A DNA stretch of 64,000 nucleotides from Azolla caroliniana (lineage: Eukaryota; Polypodiophyta): positions 13,702,001 to 13,766,000 of the forward strand of contig JBHGNT010000006.1 in NCBI GenBank assembly GCA_043228905.1. The letters are read 5' to 3'. The position numbers and the translations under genes are program-made. The notes under the pieces are model-generated. The model saw only the letters and a list, made by a program, of their open reading frames with translations. It searched no databases and was not told the origin of the DNA. Numbering within the stretch: position 1 is the first letter of the stretch; the number at the start of each line of letters is the position of its first letter. Shown here one piece after another: positions 55,988-64,000 of this stretch.

Positions 55988-56331
55988 CGTAGGTGGGTGA
56001 GACTCGTGGGTAGTGGGTGAGGTATGCTGGCTATGGCGAATGTGGGCTCTGTGGTATGATGGAGAGGAAGGTGAGTTAGGAGAGCGATGAGAGCGATGAG
56101 GGTTAGAAGATTGGTTTCTGTACTATGCAAAAGACCTTCTATTTTCTTCTTTTTGTGGCCTAGGGTTCATTGGTCTGTGAACCATCGTGGTGCCGCGTGT
56201 TCTTGCTCTAGAAGTTTGTGCATGCATCAAGTCCTTTTAATAGCATCGCTATCTTCTCTTCTTCTTTTTTTCTTTTGTAACGGTTACATACAATATTATG
56301 TTTACATTATAGTACAAGTAGGTCTCTATAA
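55988..56331 (-). other. Spacer between integrase and extra ORF
   Basis: About 340 bases without conserved coding sequence, containing an A-rich run (minus strand) near 56265. It could hold an internal promoter or splice acceptor for the extra ORF; no site can be assigned. Confidence 0.4.
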
Positions 56332-57790
56332 TTACTCCGCGGATTCTCCTGCTTTGTCTTGTTCGGCAGGGAACTGGTTAGGTGGCGTAGGCCCCAGGTA
56401 AGGTTTTAAGTGAAACCCATTCACCTTTTGTCGTAGTACTTCTCTGGCCAAGGTGCCAAATTGAAACGTGTCGTTTTCCGCTCCAACTAACCAGTACGGG
56501 CCTGTCCAGCAGAATCTTAATTTTCTTGGCATTTGCCCCATGCATGTTTGAAAAACCAATACCGCTTTCCCGACCGTAAAATCCTTTTCACGCGCATGCT
56601 GAGGTCAGTCCACGAATGCTTTGCGCCACCATTGTTCTTGTTCCAATATGGTCATACTGCGTAACCCTGTTTCGCCTAGTTCTAGCAGTTGTTGTACCCG
56701 TATTCATTCGGATTTGTCCTCTAGCAGCCGGTTTCTTACTTGAATCCGTAGACTGGGTACCTGAAATCCAACTGGCATTACGGCCTCCAGACCAAATGCT
56801 AGCCTGAAAGGCGTGGATTGTATGCTGGTCTTATAGCTCGTTCGGTATGCCCATAACACGCTGTGCAATTTGGTATCCCAATCTGTTCTATTCTCATTTA
56901 CTATCTTTTTGGGGATAGTTTGTAATGTTTTGTTCGTGGATTTGGCCAAGCCATTTGCCGGTGGGTAATACGACATACTCTTTTTGTGGAGCACGGCGTA
57001 GTGTTGGGTCAGTTCGTTGATGACCGTATTCAGAAAGTGACTCCCTTGGTCACTAATGAGCTCAATAGGGCAGCCAAAACGACACCAGATATGTTCATAA
57101 AGGAATTTCGTCGTGATTGCCGCGGTATTTTCGCATAGTGCTTTCGCTTCTACCCACTTGGTGCAGTAATCCGTAGCCACCAGGATATACTTATTGCAGG
57201 TTCGGGCAGCCGCCAGCGTAAAGGGCCCCACAAAATCGAGCCCCCACTTTTAGAAAGGATCCAACGGCAACACCGATTGATGTGGCATTCTTGCGAATTC
57301 TGTGGGCTGGTCCATCCGTTGGCATAAATCGCACTGTTTGCAATATTCATACGCATCCTTTTGCGTAGTCAGCCACACCAGTCCTGCTTGCCAGATTTTC
57401 CAAGCCGTAACATCGCCCGTGTAATGTCCTCCCGACATACCACAATGAGCTTCGCGTAAAACCACTGCCTTCTCATCCTGCCGTATTCCGCACCTCCAGA
57501 TGTCGTCACTGCCTTTGTGATATAGAACGTCTTCGACTAAACAGAAATTACGACTCCGGACGGCCAACCATTTTTTCTCGTCCGTCCTTAATTGTGGTGG
57601 AGGTAACCCCGTGGTCGGAAAGTAGGTCATTTCCTTCCACCACCGATCCAGATAAGTCTTTTCTTTTCTTGTTGCTAAAGTTGCTACTCGCAGAATGTCC
57701 GCATCCGGAAAGTCGTCGTCATCCTTTTTTGCCATTTCTCCATTATCTAATCTGCTCAAGAAATCCGCCACCACGTGTTGCGCACCCAGT
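56332..57790 (-). pseudogene. Gypsy G2 integrase
   Basis: Begins after RNase H with VADFLSRLDNGE (57774). The zinc region is AHCGMSGGHYTGDV and CKQCDLCQRMDQ (57470-57310). The core has GLDFVGPFTLAAAR (first Asp), ELISDQGSHFLN (second Asp, about 57060) and PPANGLAKSTNKTLQ (about 56960-56915), where the catalytic Glu position is Lys. Copy D shows the same Lys. Further along come WAYRTSYKTSIQSTPFRLAF and, in another frame, the GPY/F module WTGPYWLVGAENDTFQF with VNGFHLKPYLG (56559-56390). WAYRT..KTS..STPF is the style of the Tat/Athila side of plant Gypsy. Frame breaks at 57249 and near 56705. Confidence 0.8.
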
Positions 57791-58131
57791 CAGTGTTGAA
57801 TTACAAAGTTGAATTCTTGGAGCAATAGCATCCATCTAGCCAATTTCCCTATCAGTGCCTGTTTCTCCACCAGATATAGCAATGTCGTATGATCCATATG
57901 AAACGTGAATTTTCGCCCTAGCAGATAATGCCGGAATTTATTGATGTTGTATATCATACCCAATGCTTCATGTTCCGTTGTGGAATAGTTACGCTCAGCC
58001 GTTGATAGTTTCCGACTGGTGTGGTATAGTGGTCGGTACCAATTCGGTTCCGTGAGCTGCATCAGCACACTACCTATTGCTATATCCGAGGCATCCACAA
58101 AAACGTGAAATGGTTTCGTCCAATCTGGTGG
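57790..58131 (-). CDS. Gypsy G2 RNase H
   Basis: Open frame 58098-57790: MDASDIAIGSVLMQ (catalytic Asp in DAS), STAERNYSTTEHEALGMIYN (Glu), RKFTFHMDHTTLLYL (Asp in MDH) and ARWMLLLQEFNFVIQH. The three RNase H acidic residues are present. A stop separates it from RT (TAG/TGA near 58131) and another from the integrase frame. Confidence 0.82.
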   Translation of the reverse strand, partial: PPDWTKPFHVFVDASDIAIGSVLMQLTEPNWYRPLYHTSRKLSTAERNYSTTEHEALGMIYNINKFRHYLLGRKFTFHMDHTTLLYLVEKQALIGKLARWMLLLQEFNFVIQH

Positions 58132-59095
58132 CTATACAATCGGTGCCTGCGTTAGCATTATTTTTAGCACATCATACGCCTTTTCTTCCATTGCTGACCA
58201 TTTGAAAGGAGTACGGTGGACGGCGGCATGCAATGGTGTGGTGAAATCCACCAAATAGCGTATCATCTGACTATGCCATCGTATTTGTCCCAGAAACCCG
58301 ATGAGTGCTTTGGCATTTGTCGGCATCTTTGCGTGAGTAATCGCGGAGATTTTGTTTGGATCTACCACTATCCCCTCTTTACTGACTATGTGGCCGAGGA
58401 GGGCTCCACTAGTGATGCCGAAGGTGCATTTGGTGGGATTCAGACTTAAGCGTGAAGTTCGGCAATGCTCTAGGCAAAGTTGTAGATGCGTAAAATGTTC
58501 TACTGTTGTCCCATACACTGCAAAATCGTCTGAAAAGACCTGCATGAAGGCGGGTATATAGTCCCCAAAAATCTCCGTGATTGTCCGCTGAAATGTAGTC
58601 GATGCCATCTTTAGCCCGAACATCATGACGACCGCGACATAAACTCCCCAATCCGTGAAAAATGTCATTTTCTCTTGGTCATCGAGGTGCATGCATACTA
58701 GATTGTACCCACTGAAGCCATCTAGAAAGTTGTACATGTCATGCCCGGCGACTGCATCTAGTACGTTGTCGGTGAAAGGTAAAGGGAACACGTTTGTAAT
58801 GGTTACAACGTTCAATTTCCGGTAGTCCACGCACACACGTATTTTTCCATTTTACTTTGGTACGACTACTATCGGGCTTAGCCATGTAGCTTGCTTGACT
58901 GGTCGAATGAATCCGGCCTTGAGAAGTTTGTCAATTTCCTCTTTTACATGAGCCGCGTAATTCGGATTCATGCGGTATCGACGCTGCTGGACTGGTTTCG
59001 CATCGGTCGCTAAATTGATCTTATGTTGATAGAACTTCGGATCTAATCCCTTTGTGTCCTTGTGGGACCAAGAGAACACATCTTGGAAAGCCCCA
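58132..59095 (-). CDS. Gypsy G2 reverse transcriptase
   Basis: The frame ending at 58852 gives DVFSWSHKDTKGLDPKFYQH, KPVQQRRYRMNPNYAAHVKEE and LLKAGFIRPVKQATWLSPIV. A stop replaces one residue near 58850. The frame 58836-58132 then gives CVDYRKLNVVTITNVFPLPF, NFLDGFSGYNLVCMH (Asp; the usual Q of SGYNQ is L), MMFGLKMASTTFQR, and the catalytic box QVFSDDFAVYG (FSDD) near 58540. HIVSKEGIVVDPNKISAI closes the domain. RT copies the element RNA. It is nearly open apart from the single stop. Confidence 0.85.
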
Positions 59096-59258
59096 CCGAG
59101 CCAGTACAAGACATGGAACCGTGCAACAACGCGCCTACGGACGCTATGCCGTCCCCGGAGTAGGACATAGGAGCGGAACCAAACATCCGGGCTATATTGG
59201 AGGAAGAATAAAGGGATGGGTCCGACGTGCCATGGCATTGTCCCACAGGCGTGCCAGG
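59096..59258 (-). other. Unassigned segment at the inversion edge
   Basis: 160 bases between the RT start and the plus-strand LTR fragment, open in more than one minus frame, not alignable to the pre-RT linker of copy D. It may be displaced extra-ORF or other G2 sequence. Confidence 0.35.
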
Positions 59259-59723
59259 TGTTGTCCGCCGGAATAGTAACCGACGGACAAAAGCGTAGAA
59301 ACATTATAATATAGTAAAGCGTAAGAAACGCATGTAATGGTTCACGCGGGAAGCGTGAACGGCTAAAGGCCCTGTGTATATAAAGGGCAGAAATCCTCTG
59401 TAAGAGGTAGCGTGTAATTTTGGTGCATAGAGAGTTTTCCTAATAGAATACTATCTTCTCTTATTTTTGTGCATATCTGTGGTTGTATCTACTGTGTTCT
59501 TTGTTCTTTGTTGTGTACTGTTAAACGTAAGGGTGTAGGCGTAAGTGCATATACTAGTGCACTTCCTAAAGAGTTCGGTTGTAGCTGTCTCCCTTATACG
59601 CTAGTAGGATACGAGGGAGTATCCCATTATGTATTACGGTACGACGGTACCATTCCTTGTAACACAATCACCTTGAGGTCTACGACGAAGGACTGACCGT
59701 AGACAGTGTTCCTAATCGGTAAT
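59259..59723 (+). repeat. Gypsy G2 LTR fragment C
   Basis: Starts TGTTGTCCGCCGGAAT, includes TATA-like GTGTATATAAAGGGC near 59373, and ends CTAATCGGTAA. Nearly identical to copy B outside the Copia insertion. Directly followed by another LTR fragment. Confidence 0.8.
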
Positions 59724-60258
59724 AGTTCCTTCTCCGACGTTGTTCGTCCGGCCATGCATCTTGCACCACATTCTCGAAAACACACACATTGTCACTAACC
59801 ATTGTTGTCCGTCAGACCTAACACTTAAATGAATAGAATAAATTATTAGAAGCGTTAAAGAAAGGCATGTAACGGTTCACGCTAGGAGCGTAACGGACTA
59901 AAAGACCTGGGTATATAAAGGGCGGAAATCCTTTGTAAAGAGCTAGAGCGTGTATTTTGAGATCGACCTTCTGTAATACAATACAATCTTCTCTTATTCC
60001 CTTGCCTGTGCAAATCGTCTACTGATTTAGTGTAGTACTCTGTTGGTAATTGTAGGCTAGTAAGCGTAGGGTAAGCGTGCATATGAGATCATGCACTGGT
60101 GAGCTTCTGTTGTAGGCATCTCCCTTCACACTCGACAATACGCTTTGCTTTGTAAGACTATTACGATTCACGCACATACGGATCTATTCCTTGCACCACA
60201 ATCACCTTGAAGTCTACCTTGAAGGACTGAGAGTAGACCGTGTTCCTAATCGGCAACA
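59724..60258 (+). repeat. Gypsy G2 LTR fragment D
   Basis: 59724-59805 matches 38838-38920; 59806-60258 matches the LTR of copy A (GGGTATATAAAGGGCGG near 59910) and ends CTAATCGGCAACA. It precedes a primer site and gag, so it acts as the 5' LTR of copy D. Confidence 0.8.
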
Positions 60259-60259
60259 C

Positions 60260-60280
60260 TTTTGGCACACTTGGTGGGAC
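60260..60280 (+). promoter_or_regulatory. Gypsy G2 primer-binding site, copy D
   Basis: TTTGGCACACTTGGTGGGAC, two bases after the LTR end, parallel to 50065. Confidence 0.55.
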
Positions 60281-61030
60281 TGTGGTTCAGCACAGACGAG
60301 CAGCAAGGTATGGATGATTAGCCATAGACGAGCCAGAGAACCGACCCGACAAGATCGACCACTAACGAGGTCTATCACTCGCCAGACAGAAGAGCGCACT
60401 AAGCGGAAACCCCGCCTCAACGATCACAACTGCTCCTTCCAGGAGTACACGGTAGACTCAAGCTCATAGAACAACGCGACGTCGACCACGAAGCCTTGTT
60501 GTCACACGACCAAGGGAGTGCGATTAAACGCCACAATAGTCCACATCGTGAAAGCAAGAGTTTTCCCCTGCCAATCGTCAACACAACGTCCAAAATGACT
60601 TTCTCATACCCCCGCTTCAACGGAGAGGCAGACGCCGCTAGCTACACCTGGCTATTCCTCAATGTTTGGAATGCGAATCATATGGCACAATGACGACCTA
60701 CAAACAATCATTGAGGATTCAACGGGGCTCGTCCAAACGGAAACAATCGCCAACATAAGAACCAATGCTGTTATGACGAAAGTTCAGAGGACGACCGGCG
60801 TCAACAGCCACGCCAAGAATACCGTCAACAACCCCGGAATAACAGGCGACTTCAGCATAGCCGGAACGAAAAAGCTGTACCGGCGGAAACTAATACACCT
60901 CTGGTAGTAGAAAGAGGCGAGTCCAATGTACTCTATTTTGTGTGTCAATAGCCCGGTCATTACACGACGCAGTGTCCACGACGGAAAGGAAAGGAGGCAA
61001 CCGTGAATACCATCATGATGATAGAAGTTC
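60281..61030 (+). pseudogene. gag: Gypsy G2 gag, copy D (internally deleted)
   Basis: Shows the N-terminal gag region in broken frames, then MTFSYPRFNGEADAASYTWL and FLNVWNANHMAQ (60597-60690), where it jumps to the tail with NNRQHKNQ- and RQQPRQEYRQ-like sequence, omitting the rest of the core and the double knuckle seen in copies A and B. A single degenerate knuckle-like YFVCQ-stop-PGHYTTQC is near 60930-60975. Confidence 0.65.
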
Positions 61031-61287
61031 AGCAAGTCACGACACGGCAATAGGCGAAGAATGTAGACTGGGCAGAACAAGATGCAATACGCAAGGTAGC
61101 CCAGGTTTGGATAGAAGAAGCAAATGCGGCAAACGCGGAGCGTATGAAGCAGGAGTCCGCAAACGTAAGTTTACCGATGAAAGAAAACACATCATCACCA
61201 AATCCCATATGGCAAGAATTGGTGGACTGTGAGATAACAATGACCATGGAGAAGCTCCTCCTACTGGTGCCACGATTTTGACAGGTC
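61031..61287 (+). pseudogene. Gypsy G2 gag-protease linker, copy D
   Basis: An open stretch encoding QDAIRKVAQVWIEEANAANA and similar, rich in Ala/Glu, between gag tail and protease. No domain recognised. Confidence 0.45.
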
Positions 61288-61674
61288 GTGGAAAATCGCA
61301 TAAGGGGCACAACCAGATTAGATGTCTCAGCAAATTTTGTGGAGTCTAGTACCGGCCCAATAGTCATAGATCATCACAATCCAGCCATTAAGTTGGTACT
61401 GCAAGGTCATGAAATCTTGGGATGTATCATTGATGGGGAGTTCGGTGTTAATGTCATCAGTACGAATACATGCTCACAACTAGGAATTACGGGTTGGGAA
61501 ACATGCCCTTTTTGGCTCCGAATGGCGGACACTCGCTCTGTTAGATCCCTAGGGTTAATTCAGAAATTAGGCATTGTTGTTGGCGGCCATCACCTTGACA
61601 TCTTTGCTGTAGTGCTCACACTAGACGCTACGGGATCATACCCTATATTGCTCGGCAGACCTTGGCTACGCTAA
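61288..61674 (+). CDS. Gypsy G2 protease, copy D
   Basis: 128-codon frame. LQGHEILGCIIDGEFGVNVI holds the retropepsin active site; the usual D-[SG]-G is D-G-E here. Then SQLGITGWETCPFWLRMADT, SLGLIQKLGIVVGGHHLDIF and YPILLGRPWLR, the conserved protease end. The protease would mature Gag-Pol. This region is missing from copy B. Confidence 0.75.
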   Translation: MENRIRGTTRLDVSANFVESSTGPIVIDHHNPAIKLVLQGHEILGCIIDGEFGVNVISTNTCSQLGITGWETCPFWLRMADTRSVRSLGLIQKLGIVVGGHHLDIFAVVLTLDATGSYPILLGRPWLR

Positions 61675-61740
61675 GCCAACATCAAAGAGAATTGGCATCA
61701 TAATTGTATCAGCTTTCGGTGAGGCCGAAGCAAAGTTCGC

Positions 61741-62365
61741 GTGCCCACTCAGGAAACGGCGGCACCAACCAAGGGCATAACACCATTATACGTTGAAGAT
61801 ATACATATGCTAGAAGGAGTAGATGATACAGAGCTTGAGGCGTACCTAGAGGATCACCCGTGTATCGTTCCATTATTCAAAATTGACGTAATAGAAACCG
61901 CTGCGGAATACGTCCCAACTAATACACTTCAGGAAGTTGCATACGAACCAAACCTAGAATCACTAGTGGAGTTAAGTAGAGCATGCACAACGTTTGAGAG
62001 GGAAATTGAAATCTTGTGGCGAGTCACCGCTTCGGCATTAGAAGAAGTCAATATCGGAACCACGATGGAACCTCGACTACTCTTAATTGTGAAGGACTTG
62101 ATCCCAAGTGAGAAGACAACAATGATAGAGTTGCTCAAGGAATATAAAGATGTTTTCGCATGGTCACATGAGGACACACAGGGGTTGGATCCAAAATTTT
62201 ACCAACACAAGATCAACTTGTCCACCGACGCGAAACCGGTGCAGGAGCATCGCTATCGAATGAACCTGAATTACGTGGTTCGCGTAAAAGAAGAAATTGA
62301 CAAACTTCTAAAAGTAGGGTTTATCCGGCCAGTGAAGCAGGCCACGTGGCTGAGCCCGAGAGTTG
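61741..62365 (+). pseudogene. Gypsy G2 pre-RT linker and RT N-terminus, copy D
   Basis: Encodes the acidic segment HMLEGVDDTELEAYLEDHP, ASALEEVNIGTT, then IELLKEYKDVFAWSHEDTQG, DPKFYQHKINLSTDAKPVQE and VGFIRPVKQATWLSPRVVV. At about 62370 the sequence jumps to the integrase, deleting most of RT, RNase H and early integrase (about 1.8 kb judged against 58850-57010). The open frame runs through to 62403 into the integrase segment. Confidence 0.75.
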
Positions 62366-62370
62366 TGGTA

Positions 62371-62590
62371 CGAGCTAACACACCATTACGCCGTAGTTCA
62401 TAAGAAGAGCACGCCATATTACCCGCAGGCGAATGGGTTAGCAAAGTCCACGAACAAGACATTACAGACCATAATGAAAAAGATCGTAAATGAGAATAGA
62501 ACAAACTGGGATACCAAGCTGCACAATGCTTTGTAGGCATATCGGACGAGTTACAAAACCAACATACAGAGCAGATTGACAGAGCAGAAA
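62371..62590 (+). pseudogene. Gypsy G2 integrase fragment, copy D
   Basis: HHYAVVHKKSTPYYPQANGL, AKSTNKTLQTIMKKIVNENR and WDTKLHNAL-stop-AYRTSYK, matching the minus-strand integrase at 57010-56830. It again has Lys at the catalytic Glu position. Ends near ACATACAGAGCAG at about 62575, where Copia sequence begins. Confidence 0.75.
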
Positions 62591-63320
62591 TACCCACGGG
62601 GGTATTAGAGTTAAAGTGGAAACGTCTTAACAGAAAGGAGATGGCCACCATCTGACAGTGCGTCAACATAAGCATCCTTCAACATGTGGCGAATGACACA
62701 AATGCCCACGAGATGTGGTAGAAGTTGTTAGCTCTATATGAGAGGAAGAACACCCTTAATAAAATCTCACTGAGGAGAAAGATCGTACGGTTGAAATACA
62801 GAGACAGTGAGAGCATTGTCGAACACATCAACACATTCATGGGGTATGTAAATCAACTTGCTGCAACCAAGTTTCCCCTTGATGATGCTATGCAGGCCAT
62901 CCTGCTGATGTGCACATTGCTGGATAGCCGGGAGAACCTAGTTGTTACTCTCAGCACCTCATGTGAAGAAGAGAACTTGTCTTTACAAGCAGTGAAGACA
63001 AGCATCTTGAATGAGGAAGTGAGAAGGACGGACAAGGGTCTCCTAGTCCACTCGGAGTCAAATTTGACTCAACACATCAGCAGAGGAAGGAACCGGCAAA
63101 AAAGTCCACCAAGGAGAGAAAAGTCTCAAGCTAGATCGAAGTCCAGAGCAAAGCTTGTGTGCTTTTATTGTGGAAAGCCTGGACATTTCCAGAAGGACTA
63201 CCGACACCTTAAAAGGGAAAAGAGTGTTAGTAATAAGGTCGAACCCAGGAAGATTCCTGAAGAAAAGTACACTTTAGCCATTGCTATGAGCAATGAAGAA
63301 CTTTTGTTCATTTCTGAATA
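62591..63320 (+). pseudogene. gag: Copia gag (family 2 lineage), right edge
   Basis: The frame to 63321 includes ALYERKNTLNKISLRRKIV, EHINTFMGYVNQLAATKFP, MQAILLMCTLLDSRENLVVT, the basic RSKSRAK stretch and the knuckle CFYCGKPGHFQKDY at about 63160-63200 (last Cys is Tyr). Homologous to 10066-10690. The first ~70 residues of Gag, LTR and primer site are absent: the gag starts against the Gypsy fragment near 62590. Confidence 0.75.
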
Positions 63321-64000
63321 GACAAGTGCAAATCTTGCAAGTGAAGAATGCACTCGGGTGATTGACTCCGGTGCATCCTTTTACATAACTCTGTCGAGAG
63401 AGTATTTCTCAACTTACATAGCCGATGATCATGGTTATGTAAAGATGGGTGATAGTCGGGACTGCAAGATAGCAGGAATCGAAAGTGTTTGCTTGACGAC
63501 GTCGATAGGGTGTCGACAAACTCTGAAGGATCCCCGATATCAGATTGAATCTGATATCGATTGGAAGATTGGACGACGAAGGCTACACTGGTAGTTTTTA
63601 GAATGGAAAGTGGAAGTTCATCCGAGGAAATCTTATAGTGGCCTGAGCACAGAAGGAAGGCACATGTATATGATGCAAGCCCGACTGAGCAAGTTGGAAG
63701 TGAATGGGGAAGCCGACTCACTAGGACAGATATGGCATAAGAGGCTAGGCCACATGAGTGAGAAGGGACTACATCTATTGGCCGACCAGAAGCTTCTACC
63801 AAAAGTAAAGGGAGTGCACCTGGACAAGTGTGTCAATTGCTTAGTCGGAAAGCAAAACAGAGCAGCATTCCACACACGGCCACCAAGAAGAAGAGAAACT
63901 GATCGACATACATGAACTTGAGCCAAGAGTAGAATTGGCAGAAACATCCGAACTGAAGTCGACAATGAGTGGAAGGAGGTACCCACTCAGAGAAAGGAGA
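63321..64000 (+). pseudogene. Copia protease and integrase N-terminus, cut by the window edge
   Basis: CTRVIDSGASFYITLSREYF (63349-63412) keeps the intact D-S-G protease motif. Then YVKMGDSRDCKIAGIESV, a disordered segment with a repeated GATATCAGATT sequence (63535-63555), and the integrase zinc region IWHKRLGHMSEKGL ... CVNCLVGKQNRAAF (63730-63860). The element continues beyond 64000. A stop at 63319 separates gag from protease. Confidence 0.75.

Larger units (their letters stand above)
53446..59258 (-). mobile_element. Opposite-strand block of Gypsy G2: pol and extra ORF
   Basis: From high to low coordinates: RT, RNase H, integrase, and a long coiled-coil ORF, all minus. On its left is plus-strand G2 gag ending at the position where RT should follow; on its right a plus-strand G2 LTR fragment. 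This is most simply an inversion of the pol-to-extra-ORF part of copy B. An assembly misjoin is the alternative. Confidence 0.65.

Noticed and set aside
59259-59723. G2 LTR beginning exactly at TGTTGTCC (a ~465-bp LTR)
   Set aside because: Copies A, B and D share sequence upstream of this point while running into gag downstream, so a longer LTR fits better; left open in the findings.

Overview
The window is nuclear DNA of a land plant. It is dominated by decayed LTR retrotransposons (Ty1/Copia and Ty3/Gypsy), with LINE fragments and one non-autonomous hAT-like DNA transposon. The single intact host gene I can support is a spliced oxysterol-binding-protein-related gene (ORP3 type) on the minus strand at 30012-32512: six exons, 390 codons, all intron phases consistent. 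The style of the LINE and of an unusual ParB/methyltransferase-like family makes me suspect a non-seed vascular plant (fern or lycophyte), but that is inference from remembered family resemblance and is weak.

Layout. 1-663: minus-strand Copia leader and LTR. 794-1386: 59/61-bp tandem repeat. 1387-2332: partial LTR and a decayed minus-strand gene. 2730-3885: minus-strand Gypsy integrase remnant. 4045-9249: degenerate Copia element (family 1). 9250-10985: a second Copia family whose gag is fused to family-1 integrase. 10986-13919: family-1 Copia in inverted orientation. 13920-23430: a decayed, intron-bearing gene with ParB-like and adenine-methyltransferase-like segments, split by a complete chromovirus-type Gypsy (14990-21484, 5-bp target-site duplication). 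24760-29670: two LINE remnants, the second carrying a 581-bp hAT-like insertion. 30012-32512: the ORP gene. 33100-36340: AT-rich, nothing recognised. 36340-40340: tandem duplication, a solo LTR, a long-repeat/LTR plus gag fragment and a hairpin cluster. 40341-42188: second copy of the ParB/methyltransferase-like gene. 42189-62575: Gypsy family G2, with a Copia (43978-49867) inserted in its LTR and a solo LTR (47004-47556) inserted in that Copia. A 5.8-kb block (53446-59258) carrying pol and an extra coiled-coil ORF lies in opposite orientation. 62590-64000: another Copia gag-protease-integrase, cut by the window edge.

The most interesting material is (i) the ParB-like plus methyltransferase-like family, in two closely related copies that share introns and disabling lesions, (ii) five short hairpins in the chromovirus leader, one with compensatory stem changes, (iii) the coiled-coil ORF downstream of integrase in G2, whose integrase has lysine at the catalytic glutamate position in both copies, and (iv) the insertion and inversion layers, several with clear target-site duplications. 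Most retroelement reading frames contain stops or frameshifts, so none is claimed to be active. Divergence figures were counted by eye.
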